This document shows positions 23,901-34,833 of a DNA stretch of 64,000 nucleotides, one piece after another. Under the pieces are notes generated by a model. It did no database searches, was not told the origin of the DNA, and saw nothing but the letters and a program-made list of their open reading frames with translations. Numbering within the stretch: the first letter of the stretch is position 1; each line of letters starts with the position of its first letter. The translations under genes were made by a program, and so were the position numbers. Source of the stretch: Topomyia yanbarensis (Eukaryota > Arthropoda > Insecta > Diptera > Culicidae); assembly GCF_030247195.1 (NCBI RefSeq), contig NC_080671.1:89799870-89863869 (forward strand). The letters are read 5' to 3'.

Positions 23901-26415
23901 TTCTAGCCAGTCTTCCCATGAACATCAACAAGTTTGTACCTGCGTTCAAAATTGCGTGCGTGCGTTCAACCTCAAACATGCTTCGTCTCGATGTACATGT
24001 GTTTGCCTCGAATATCGAACCTAAGCGAACGATGTACAAAATTCTAGTTCAAACATCCGTGTACATACACCGGGCGAGTACACGACAACAATTCGCACAA
24101 GGCAAAAAGAGTCAACGATAGTGATGATGAGCGTGAGAAAGAGAAAACTGGTGCCACGAACCTATGTGTACGCACACCGTGTGCGTACATGGGGTTCGGT
24201 TGTGCAGACGAACATGTGCACGTGTTTTGGTACGAAATAGCGTGTTTGAGTTCGTACACGAAGTGTGGGTTTAATATGAGTACAATGTATCGTACACGAA
24301 GTGTGGATTTAATATGAGCACAATGTATCGTCTTTTCTGGTTTTATATCAACATTAAACAAGGATATAGAGCTTAACTGATTAACTTTAAAAGTGGCCTA
24401 TGTCTCCAAATCAGATTAAACGCTACTTTTTAATGCTTATTGGATACTTGTGTTCCAATTGGTTTCAGTCTTAAAATACAAAATATAACATCTACTTGAT
24501 TTTGACTATATTTGATATTCAACAATAATATAAAATGTCAGGCGAAACTAAAAATTCTGTTGATCTTTTATTAACATATCAAATAGCTCTGTTGAATTTC
24601 AATTAAGGTCTTAACGTTATTTTACTTCACTCCGGTTATGTCCCTGACATTACCTACCCGGTTTTTCGTCTTTCGCATACAGAAAGCTTGCTCATTTATA
24701 GACCTAAATATTCCAAAGGCACCTTTACCCAAGCCGCTGTAGATTGATAAAATTTCTTTGCAAATTCATGATATTTTGATATTTCCTGTTTAAAGGTTGG
24801 TAATAATCAAAACGTGTATGAATAATGTTAGGGGGGCCATATTTTACCCAATCTCGGGCCTCATTGATCGATGTGTTTTACGACATTATTGAGAACAAAT
24901 ATGATAACAAGTAATAAGACGTAAGACAGAAAATAAACACGCAGATTAGAAACAAAGAAAGCGAGGATTGAAATAGTGACTTAGGAACTAATGTTTCGCG
25001 AAAAAAGCAAACACTCTACAAAAGAGCTTTAACAGATCAAAGCCTAGAGTGAAAATTAGCGGAAAACTTCGTTTTGATTTTCGAACTTAATAGGTTAGTT
25101 ATAATTAGTTGCGAGCATAGTAGTGATAGTAATTTAAATAATCTTTGCGCCTCGATTAGTAGTAGAAAGATATCTAGTCTGATTGAAACGTGGTAGTTCT
25201 TCACAATGGTGCATACGTCCCCTTTATTTTTTTGTCTTTCGCTGTTTTGCTCCGGGATGTGCAAATTCAATCTACATGCAATTTTAGAGGAGTATTGTTC
25301 CGTCGTCGGTTGTGCAGTCCCCAATGCCCGATACGATATATTGTGTATTTGTGCAGGTTTTGGTTTATTTACTCAATTTATTCGAATATTGCATTCCGGA
25401 AGCATAATGCTCTTGGCCATACTGAATTGGTCTGCCTGCCTAGTGTGTTATATCTGAAGCTTTTAATTCATTTATATTAGTGTTTTTCCACATACATGCG
25501 GGTTATTTTTTTTTGTCGGATAACCGGTGAACAGACGACCGGGAAATTCACGGTGGATTACCTAAACTTAATTGATATTTACAGGATTCCCCGTGGAGTT
25601 GTTCTGGAAATTGCCATTTTTACGGTCGTTTATTTGTTGATAACGTGTAAAAATCGTGGTGTTCGCATGTTATGATCGGTTATGATAATTTCGTGCTTAC
25701 TTTTCAATGAGTCGACATTTTTTTCCATGTTGGTCGCTGATATGTTTTCATAAAAATTTGACTATTGTTTCGTTGGGTTCATAAATTATTAATAACGAGC
25801 GGAGGAGTGTGCCGGTGGCACTCAACCTGGCCCAACTCGTCGGCAATATGTATGTGCACGAATGGATTCGTCGTCGGTTGATGCACAAAAACACGTGTTA
25901 CACGATTCGGGTGGGATCAAAGTGGAAAAATTGTTAACGTTCTACTGAATTCTACCGAATAGCGCTATTTTCCATAGCATTCACATGTACTCACTCATTC
26001 ATCCATCGTTCGCGTGATGAAATATTGGATCTCTAAACGACTATAAAAATTTCTCTAAAAAGCTATAAAATACACATTTTCCTCATCATCCTGATGATGA
26101 TGTTGAAACCGGTCCGTCCCGAACACATTCAGAACGAGAAATTGAACAGGTGTTGCCAAACAGGAAGCGAACAAGATAAATAACATCACATCCCTCTGGC
26201 GCCTCGGTGACTTTCACTTTTCCTTTCCTAATATCCTATGTATCCTATCCGCCGTTTTCCTCTCCGTACGCTAAGCTAAATGTAAAAATCGTAATAAAAA
26301 TATACTCTTCATGTGTGTCTCAGACTCTTTCTAATAACGAGTCCCATGTTCCAAGCGCTGCAACAAGAGGAGAACCTAAACTAAACTCACACGAAATGAA
26401 CAATCGATTCGACCC
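20951..26415. other. Non-coding interval below the LRR gene stop
   Basis: No supported gene on either strand. The part nearest 26415 is immediately downstream of the LRR gene on the minus strand and should contain its 3' untranslated region; no single poly(A) site can be picked. Noted inside are a near-perfect palindrome TGTACGCACAC/GTGTGCGTACA at 24167-24189 and a 38-bp tandem duplication starting at 24253 and 24291 (CGTACACGAAGTGTGG). Confidence 0.45.
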
Positions 26416-26931
26416 CTAGTAGTGTAAATTCTCCTTCATTCGGTTCCGATAGTTTTCCCACTCGACGAAACTGGTCTCACGACCAGATTGTATTCCTCCA
26501 GCGGGAATGGAACTCGCTTGGACACCGTTGCAGTACGCAGACGACGACGAGCTGTTCAATCCCACCATCAGCACGGTACGACTACCAGCTTCCTGCATCC
26601 CATCGTCGGATTCGTAGTCCGGTGGCGGTTCACCGTGGTGATGTTGCTGCTGTAGTTGTTCTAGCTGTAGACTGGTCGGATGCTGCAGCGGATAGTGATA
26701 GTGCTGTTCCAAAATATCCGGTTCGTTTTCACAGCGGCACCACCGGCGAGGATCTAGTTCCAGTGCGGAGGCTGGATCCTGTGTGGCCACCGGTGGTGGC
26801 AGTCGCTGTCAGAACCGATCCAGGGGGTGGGTTGGTTGGTCATCGTCGTCGTCGTCGTCGCCGCCGCCGCCGTCGCCTCCGTCAGCCATTACGTTGTCGC
26901 GGTATCAGGAATTGTCGTAGAGTGACTCTCA
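26416..26931 (-). CDS. In-frame extension of LRR receptor behind three UGA codons
   Basis: In the frame fixed by the upstream splice junction the protein reaches UGA at 26931-26929. It then continues ESLYDNS, UGA at 26907-26905, and 31 codons (YRDNVMADGG, a GGC/GAC microsatellite giving Gly4 and Asp7, then QPTHPLDRF). After UGA at 26811-26809 come 130 open codons to TAG at 26418-26416. The last block looks like real cytoplasmic protein: PEDILE-type acidic stretches, Gln/His runs, a PPPDY motif (a WW-domain ligand type), a Ser run and the C-terminus RNRMKENLHY. Codons favour C or G at third positions as in the upstream exons. It may be used by stop readthrough. It may instead be reached by removing a GT-AG intron at 26940-26806 (135 nt, a multiple of three) that takes out all three stops. 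Translation is unproven. Confidence 0.5.
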
Positions 26932-27061
26932 TAATGGCACCATGCCGCCGTTCCGGGCCGTCGGATTGCGGGTCATGTAGATGTCCATGTCGTGATCGGT
27001 CCAGTTGTCCGACGTGTCGCAGTAGTTGTTGAGCGTGTGCGTCGAACCCGCCGTGGAGTAG
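26932..27061 (-). CDS. LRR receptor exon 8: end of cytoplasmic tail
   Basis: The acceptor CTTTCTTCCCCAG is strong, and the exon begins at 27061, completing a codon split with exon 7. It encodes about residues 863-906 of the assembled protein: YSTAGSTHTLNNYCDTSDNW, then TDHDMDIYMTRNP and the C-terminus NGGMVPL before the first UGA at 26931-26929. The tail is hydrophilic, with Tyr and Asp residues suited to signalling contacts. NGGMVPL could itself be a natural C-terminus, so the 906-residue form is the default product. Confidence 0.75.
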
Positions 27062-27748
27062 CTGGGGAAGAAAGACGGAAAAGAAATGTGTTTAGTTTTG
27101 ATCGATGAACGTGACTCGTGGAAGTTTTTTTTAAAAGGAATGTTTTTGATAGGTATTGTTTTAGATTTTTAAAACCAACTTTTCAGATGATTAAAATCGA
27201 GAAACCAAACGAACTTATGAGGGTTTGGTTTCTGTACTAGTTTGGTCACATACGACTGCGCATGTGAGTGGATCCCAAATGACTACTGTAGCCAGAAACA
27301 CTACTCTCTTTCACCAGTGCTATTTAGTTGCGCAATAATGAATTTCAATATTCCAGGTTTATTTTATATCGAGCTATGATTAGCTCCACCGGATTGAATA
27401 CAAAGTGACAGAGTTTGAATAATTTTGGTACGATGTTGGCACCGTTGTTTTAAACATGATCATAGTTATAACCACATATCTTCGAATCCAAAATTCCGAT
27501 CTGAACATTACTCCATAGCCAAGCAGTATATATAACAAGCTCAAGGAAAAATTTAACCAATTTTGTGGATATCAATGGTAGAAAAATGTAAAATTAATTG
27601 ATACCCCATACATGGTTCTAATTTGACTGCAAAGAAGTCATATAGAAATTCTCCAAATCTTAAATTATTTGCATTCATGCAACAAATATATCAGAAAATA
27701 GGTGCAGGTAGTTTTCTTCCATAGAAGCAAGACATGACTCATACTCTA

Positions 27749-29385
27749 CAGGGTGTTTGGTTCATGGTTAAGAACCTCTCGGGGGGTCATTGGCTGTCAT
27801 ATTTGGAGAAAAAAATTGCTCTACGCATACCAGCAAATCTCAACCGTTACAGAGTTATTGAACTTTTTGTGTAGAAAACTTATTTCTTTTAAACTACCTC
27901 TAACTGAAAAAGTATACTTTGTATTTTAAATCTTTCAGTTCAATTTGAAAGGTGAGGAAATTTTCTATCGAATAGTATTCTCATATCTTTCAGTTAATTA
28001 GTTTTAATTACCTTTTACTTAGTAGTAGTTTTAGTAGTTAAAAGTTAGTGTTTTTAATGAGGTTTTTGATAATTTTCTCAAAATAATGAAGTATGATTAT
28101 AGCAATATCTTTTATCCAAAAGTTGGGTTCTAGAATGATTCATAATTTGTTCTTGAACATCATATTCCTATCTCTTCTTATTTCTTTGTAATTTTATTGC
28201 TAAACTTTTCCTGTACTCGACTTGCAAGTGCTTAAAAGACTCCAATCTAAAAAAATATGCTTTATATCGTTATTTCCAAGGTTTCATTGGAAAGCTGAGA
28301 AAATTTCCCATCGCTGTATGTACGAATATATTTTAGTTAAGGGTATTAAATGACTTTTTACTCACAAAATAACTCAAAATTAGCATTTTTGAGGTTTTCT
28401 AATTGTGCTAATTAATAATCAACAAAATTTATCGTTACTATTGTTCATTTAATCCCCATTAAAATTCTCTATAACTTGTTATTTGACACTTTATCTCTGT
28501 CTTTTTTCATATCGCTGCTATTTAATAGTTAACACAGCGTGAACTGACCACAAATGTTGTAGGTTCGAAATCGTTATTTTTGCATATGAAACGATGTGTT
28601 AAAAACGATTTTGCGCCGAAACCAAAAAGAGTTAATTGAATGGATTCAAAGAAAGAATTGTAGAACTTGCTGAGATGCATTATTTCCATGATAATAATGG
28701 TGAAGTTAATTAATTACTATTTTAAGAAAATTAACGAAAATAATAATAATAACACTAACTTTAAACCAATTTACTTCTAAAAGAATGCTAAATTCACTTA
28801 ACTGAAAGGTATTAATGCATTTTTCTCTGTAAAATTTTCCTGGATTTCGAATAATAAGAAAAAAGTACAATAATTGCCATACTTTTTCAATTAGTGCTGG
28901 ACCACTGGAGCACTGCTGGTGTTAGTGAAAATGAGATAAAAATATCCAAGTTGAATAAGCCAAAAACATGAAAACAAGAAAAGATAAGTGTATTATGTCA
29001 AAGAACGAATTATGCAACTCTTCAAGACTAACAATCTCGATTATTAAAATGATGATGTTAACTATTAAGATTTTCAAGAAATGAACGAAAAATAGATTAA
29101 AGTTGTTAAATTTTCAATAAATTACTTTGAAAAGGTTAGTTAAAGTCATTAGCCGAAGCATGTGATGGAATACACTCAATGGGAAATTTTCTCACCTTCT
29201 GTTGAAAGATTTGAAATACAAAGTATACTTTTTAAGTTATTTTAAGATAAATAAGTTTTTAACACAAAAAGTTCAATAACTTTGTAACGGTTGAGATTTG
29301 ATGGTATGTGTAGAACAATTTTTTTCTCCTAATATGACAGTCAATCATCCCTCGAGAGGTTCTTAACCGTGAACCAAACACCCTG
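27749..29385. mobile_element. 1.64-kb non-autonomous DNA element with ~210-bp inverted termini
   Basis: It starts CAGGGTGTTTGGTTCATGGT and ends with the reverse complement, CAGGGTGTTTGGTTCACGGT. Similarity between the two ends (with mismatches and small gaps) continues for about 210 bp, including AAGAACCTCTCG, AATCTCAACCGTTAC and AGTATACTTTGTATTT. TA dinucleotides flank it exactly at 27747-27748 and 29386-29387, as in Tc1/mariner and related groups. The centre is AT-rich and has no transposase, so it is non-autonomous. Confidence 0.85.
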
Positions 29386-29409
29386 TATACCAAAATTCTG
29401 CTAAATATA

Positions 29410-30211
29410 GAGGAACCCGGGGCTATTAGGACAGTGGGGGTAATTCGGACCCCCTCGATTTCTCAGAAAATAGCAAGACTATCTGACTATCGTACATATT
29501 CGTGGAACCGCTATTCTGAAACATTAATTTTGAGGGCTAAAGTTGATTCTTTATTCTTTGTAGAAAGAAGATACAACGTGTTTCGTTGTTTTGCAATTCT
29601 CAAAACAAAAATCATTATAATGATAAAACCGTGATTAAAGAAACAAATAAAAGCGAAAAAAAATAAAAGGTAAGTGTTTTGGAAAGCTTGAGGCTCCTAT
29701 TTTATGGAATGATTTTTGTTTGGGTGAAAACAGAGATATTTTCGAGACGCTCACCACTTTTGTGCGATATGAGCGTACTGGGCTATTCGGACCCCCTATT
29801 CCGTCAACCACCGTTCAGCGGGTTGCGGCTGCGCACACCATTGCACACGCCACAGCAAAGAAAATACATGGGCCGCCAATCGACAGCTGTGACATATCAG
29901 ATTAAGTTTTTGTAAAGCAATTTATTTTTTGCTTCTTAAGGAGGAACTAATTCATAGGTAAACATAATTCCATTATAAAAAATTGCCTCGTAGGGAGGTC
30001 CGAATTACCCCTACATTGTAAAAGGATGGAAAAACGTAGAGGCTTACAAATCGTCGCCTGGCGCTGCCATTGAGTGGTGCAAATGGACCTTTTATGGCAC
30101 AAAAATGTAGCTGATGTTTCAAACTAACAATTAGGACTTTTGACCGGTAACTTTTTTCACATATATCCACCTAGAAGGGCGGTAGTAGGTCCGAATAGCC
30201 CCGAGTTCCCC
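29410..30211. mobile_element. 0.8-kb TA-flanked DNA element
   Basis: The left end GAGGAACCCGGGGCTATTAG and the reverse complement of the right end, GGGGAACTCGGGGCTATTCG, form the terminal inverted repeat. TA duplications are at 29408-29409 and 30212-30213. Subterminal copies of the GGTCCGAATTACCCC/GTAATTCGGACCCCC motif occur inside at 29450, 29790 and 29997. No transposase is present. It sits only 22 bp from the preceding element. Confidence 0.75.
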
Positions 30212-30215
30212 TACT

Positions 30216-30345
30216 ATTCAGCTAAACCAGTTGGTCCGGTTGTTAGAGTTATCCGATTAGCTTCAAATTTGGAGCCAGAACTTCTGGTGAGACTAGTAAT
30301 CGACTCATGGGTGGGTGGATTGAGTTTTCCAAAATTTATGTGGTA
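30216..30345. repeat. Dispersed repeat shared with 40325-40410
   Basis: GAGACTAGTAATCGACTCATGGGTGGG here corresponds to GGGACTAGGAATCGACTCAGGTGGGAGGG at 40357-40395, with related sequence before it. This marks two fragments of an unidentified element in the same intron. No coding content. Confidence 0.4.
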
Positions 30346-30599
30346 GAGCAAAATTTAGCCCTCTGAAATCGACAAAATTAGAGGTGTAATGTCCTTCGTT
30401 AATATCGTGGTTGTGTGGTAGCACATATGATTGTATTTAATTAACACAAAATATGAAGCAGATTGACAGCACTGACTGTACTACTATTTTAGAATTCATT
30501 ATTCGTAATATAGGCCTTATGCATAATTAGTCGTCAACTAGCACAAATAACTGTTTATACTGATTGTGATCGGATTAGTAAAAAACTTTAATATAAAGA

Positions 30600-31400
30600 T
30601 TTCGAAAATTTCGTTTTAGGATATGTATTTGAAAGATTTGGGAGATCTAAATGATTTTGATAATTTTGAAAATTTAGCCAATTCAAAAGATTTAGAAGTG
30701 ATAGGAGATTTAAAGACTATTTGGAAAATTAAAAAAAAATGCGAGGCTATATATTTAAGTTATACAAGTATTCTAATATATAGATATAGATAGATTAAAC
30801 ATAGAAGATTTTGAAGCTTTTAATTTTCGTTTTTTTGATAACTTATAAATCTTCTATATCTTAGAAGGTTTTGGGAGATACGTTATCAAAGTTTGCACAA
30901 TAATAGAAATCTAAAAGGATTAAGACGGTTAGTAAATTAAAAAGATTACAATAATTACAAAAATGGAACATTTTTAGGATTCAAAAGGTTTAGAGTATGA
31001 AAGATTGTGAGGATTTTGGAGATTTAAAAAAATAAATGGTTTAACAGATTCAGAAGCTCTAGAAAAGTTTGTAGATTTAGAAGATTTCTATAAGTTAGGG
31101 GATTAGACCATTTAACGATTATTATAAGATATCGATGAATGTAAAAATTTTGACGATTTTGAAGGTCTTAGTAGTATAGTCAATTCAGAAGATTTCAAGA
31201 TTTAAAAGTAGAAGATTTAAACGATTTATATGACTTGAAAGGTTTAGGAGATTTGAATTTTATGGTGATTTGGAAAATATTAAAGATTGCAGACTCATAA
31301 GATTTAGAAAATATATAAGATATAGAAGATTTAGAAGATTTACAAGATTGAGATAATTTAGAAGATTCAGAATATTTCTAAAATTAAGAAGATTAAGAAG
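30600..31400. repeat. Degenerate GATTTAGAA-type array
   Basis: For about 800 bp the + strand is dominated by loosely repeated blocks such as GATTTAGAAGAT, GATTTTGAA and GATTTAAAA, densest at 31190-31400. There is no fixed unit length. It looks like an old expanded simple repeat. The ATTAAATC/TTCTAAATC complement of the same motif is found at 32400-32860. Confidence 0.6.
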
Positions 31401-31690
31401 CAGAGTTAAAAATGAACTCTGCTCTTTGTTGACGGCTGAAATTGAACCTGATCCGACTCGTAAATATTCGTTTGAAAATCCATTCAGTTGAATATCGTGC
31501 AATAACATTCATTTTACTAATTATCTAGGAAAATATTTTCAAATGTTGGAAAAGCATATAAAATAATATTTATTATCGCTTACATTATGCCGCGGCCTAA
31601 TTTGAAAACGTTTGATTCGTTGCTGCACGTTCACTTCGTGCAATTGAATACTTTACGCTGACGTCACAAATGAACTCAAGGGTTCATTCT

Positions 31691-31810
31691 TGACAGTTCG
31701 CTTGCACTGTTTACATGGAATTAGAAAAATTCTTTGCGTATTGCTTCGAGTGAATCCAGTCGTCTACAAAATTTTTCTAAGTCGTTGTAAACAGTACAAG
31801 TGAACTGTCA
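31691..31810. mobile_element. Fold-back (palindromic) MITE core
   Basis: Arms at 31691-31715 and 31786-31810 are complementary at 23 of 25 positions (TGACAGTTCGCTTGCACTG on the left). A second complementary pair lies inside (TTAGAAAAATT at 31721 against AATTTTTCTAA at 31770). No coding content and no clear target duplication. Confidence 0.6.
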
Positions 31811-32399
31811 AAAAAGTGAGGTTAACTGTGTCCGTAAAGAACCTAATAATCGGAGTCGAATGAAAACCTGCATTGAATGAATAGGCAGTTTGTTCGTTTG
31901 ACGTTTTCAGTTGCGCAACTGAATATTGAAAATGAATGCGGCTGAATATGATCAATTTTCATTCAATTTGTAACTTTGTTGAGAAGATTAAGAAGATTTA
32001 GAGGCTCTAGCATCGTCTAAAGATTTTTATGATTTGGAAGTCCATGTATATATGTACTTCGCACGAAAAAATCGAGAGTGAACTCATGAATAAAATATGA
32101 TAAGGCGATGAGAAATTACAAAAATCGTGACTAAGATCATTAAATTAGGAACATGAATCACATTACTCTTCCAGAAAAATTCGGTAGAAAATTTATGAAT
32201 AAAATATCACGATCGTACAAAATTGCGAAAAGCGTGACTAACCTTCTAAAATCATGAACATCGTTTAATTGTCGGCTGTACCAGTCGATATAGTTAATAT
32301 CAATCAGCGTATTCCCAAAGTATGAACTATAGCCATCAAAAACCTAACATTCAGGAAATTGCCAGTGAAGTCCCATCGAACATTCGAGTGTAACGCCAA

Positions 32400-32860
32400 G
32401 TAACTGAAAACAATAGATCTCCTAAATCTTTCTAATCATTTAAATCTTATTTATTTTGGAGATCCATTGATTATTTTGAAAAGTTTAAAATTTCATAAAA
32501 TTATAAAGTTTAAAAAATTTAGAGGATTTACTATTGTATACTATTTATTCCTCTATTTATAAATCTTCCGAATCCTCTAATTATTTCTTCTAAATCAGTG
32601 GTTATCAACAACGTTTCTCATACCATGTGACCTTTGATGGAAGCTCCCATCGTAGTGCCACCCAGAAAAGATCAAACAAATACATGCAATTGGCTGTTCT
32701 ACATATCTTCCAAATCCACTAAAACTGCGAATTTCCTAAATTTTCTAAATCTACTAAATCATCAAAATCTTATAAACCTTTTAAATATTCTAAATCATCT
32801 AAAGCATTCGTAAGTTAGGATCAATCTCATCAATCACAATTATGCAGTCGACTTAACAAA
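32400..32860. repeat. Degenerate TTCTAAATC-type array, opposite orientation
   Basis: Blocks such as TCCTAAATCTTTCTAATC, CTTCTAAATC and ATCATCTAAA dominate here. They are the reverse complement of the motif dominating 30600-31400, giving an inverted pair around a 1-kb centre that contains a fold-back MITE. Confidence 0.55.
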
Positions 32861-33795
32861 GGGTCACTACTTGTATTCATATGCAAACGACTAGTCAGTG
32901 ACATACGACAGTGACAATGGTCACGGATGAGGTACCGCACAGAGGAGTAACTGGGGTCAACTCCTGGCCAAAATTATTTGTTGCTGCTATTGCTCTTATT
33001 ATGCCTTAATATGAAAAAAGACAATAACTAGTTTTCCTTTCGAATACTAGTAATCTCGAGCTGATCTCTGCGAATACATTTGTTTTTCCAGTTGCACAAA
33101 CAGTTGATCAGTGTAAAAGGGGGAAGAAAAGGGACGCCTGTGCATATTTTCATAGAGATTCATTTTAAAAAACATAGTACTTGGCCCTACAGCATTTCGG
33201 TGTACTTCAAATTACTAAAAATTTCAATATTTTCAAATCGCTTGGAATTTTTAGATCGGAAAAGATCAGAAAAGTTCGAATGTTTTTCGGATAGCTGGAA
33301 TCTGGTTTTGTAATACTGCTTCAGCAACTTTGCCGGATCTCGCCGTATAATGTAACTTTTTTATCATTCAAGTTTGGAATAAAATGTTTAAAAAACGTAT
33401 ATTTTAAAGTTGGTGCAATGCACAGCAACACTACTATTTTCAGTCGCATTTAGCCTAAAGTTATACAAATGGCTGTGTACAACTACATTTGTAATAATAT
33501 TGTCTTATTTAATACAGTCATCATCACTAGAAAGCGATATTGCTGGACATATAATTAAAATTTAAACCCTTTAAATATCACCAGTTTTCGTCAATACAAA
33601 ATTTTTTTACCAATTTTTGACATACTTCTAATTTTGCCACGTTATTCAGCAGGTTTTTAGGTATGTAAAAAAATGCGACGAAGTAGAAAATCCAAAAAAA
33701 ATATTTTGATTATTGGCTATGAATTTGTTCTAGTTACTCCTCTGTGTACCGTTAGCACAGAAGTTCTAATTTTGATGATAGCGAGATCGAAACAC

Positions 33796-33917
33796 GCCCG
33801 AGTAACAATTTCTGTTGCCGCAACTACTTCATAACCAGTTCGCAACAAAAATTCCATGCATTTCTTGTTGCAAACTAGTTATGAAGTGGTTGCCGAAACA
33901 AAAATTGCTACTCGGGC
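33796..33917. mobile_element. 122-bp palindromic MITE
   Basis: The left arm GCCCGAGTAACAATTTCTGT pairs with the right end ending GCTACTCGGGC. The arms are about 53 nt with roughly eight mismatches around a short loop near 33850-33863. Almost the entire element folds on itself. No target duplication is obvious. Confidence 0.7.
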
Positions 33918-34723
33918 GACTAGCAAGCCACGCGTTGCACTGGACTATATCTCAATCTAAGCAGAATATTGCATTAATTGCTGGTTGTGTTCATGTTTGT
34001 GAATTCACGGTCTTAATGGCAATTTCCATCGTTTCTTTGTGAGTTATCGTGATATTTTATCCTTGATCTTAACATCGAATTTAACACGCGGTTACCCGGG
34101 TTATCAACAGCTTATTCGTGTTCATGATATCAACCGCTTTATCGTGAATAATGAATTTCTCTTCACAGTATCGCGATGTTATTCTTGGGCTTAATATCGG
34201 ATTTTTTACGTGGCAATATAGACAAGCTGAATCATTAAAGAATAACTGATCGGCGGTGTCTCGTGGTTTTGTGAACTATTTCATGAACCCGAATTTACGT
34301 GACTCTGTAATACATTTTCGATGCTCAGAGCAGTTTTCTCAGACATCACACTGAAACTTAACACATGATGGTTCGAGGTTTATCTATGACTGGTTGCTGG
34401 GCAGTATTATTTTATATTTCATGAACGGCATGGAATTCAATCCATGAATATTATTCCAAATCGTGACTAATGTACTAGGAATCATGAAACAGTTCACGAG
34501 ACTTGAATGCATTTCTGAATAATATTTAATTATAATTATAATAAGTATTACAGTAAGTTTCTTGAAACAGTTCGTCTACCGATTAGGATTTCGACTTTTT
34601 CAGTACCACGCTACTCACGCCTTCTGTTATAATATTTCTTTCAGTGCAACGCGATTTGCTAACGCTAAACTTATAATGACACCTTTCCGGTCGATATGTT
34701 GAAACAGACTCATGTTATAAATA

Positions 34724-34833
34724 CTTTCTCGACAAACATATCAAACGGTCCTCTCTTTGTTTACTTTCTCTTTCTAATAATCGAAAGAGAAAGTTAACAA
34801 AGAGAGGACCGTTTGATATGTTTGTTGAGAAAG
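34724..34833. repeat. Near-perfect 51-bp inverted repeat (hairpin)
   Basis: Arms 34724-34774 and 34783-34833 match at 49 of 51 positions around the 8-nt loop TAATAATC. They contain CTCTCTTTGTTTACTTTCTC and its complement. A third, partial copy of the arm sequence (AGAGAAAGTAAACAAAGAGA) is at about 34952. The high arm identity suggests a recent fold-back insertion or a maintained hairpin in the LRR gene intron. Confidence 0.85.

Noticed and set aside
26809..26931. UGA codons as selenocysteine
   Set aside because: An LRR receptor tail is not a selenoprotein type, three clustered Sec codons would be unusual, and no SECIS-like element was identified.
26622..27032. 136-codon Arg-rich open frame on the + strand
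   Set aside because: Lies antisense to the last exon of the LRR gene; its Arg runs come from the GTC/GCC triplet repeat read in reverse.
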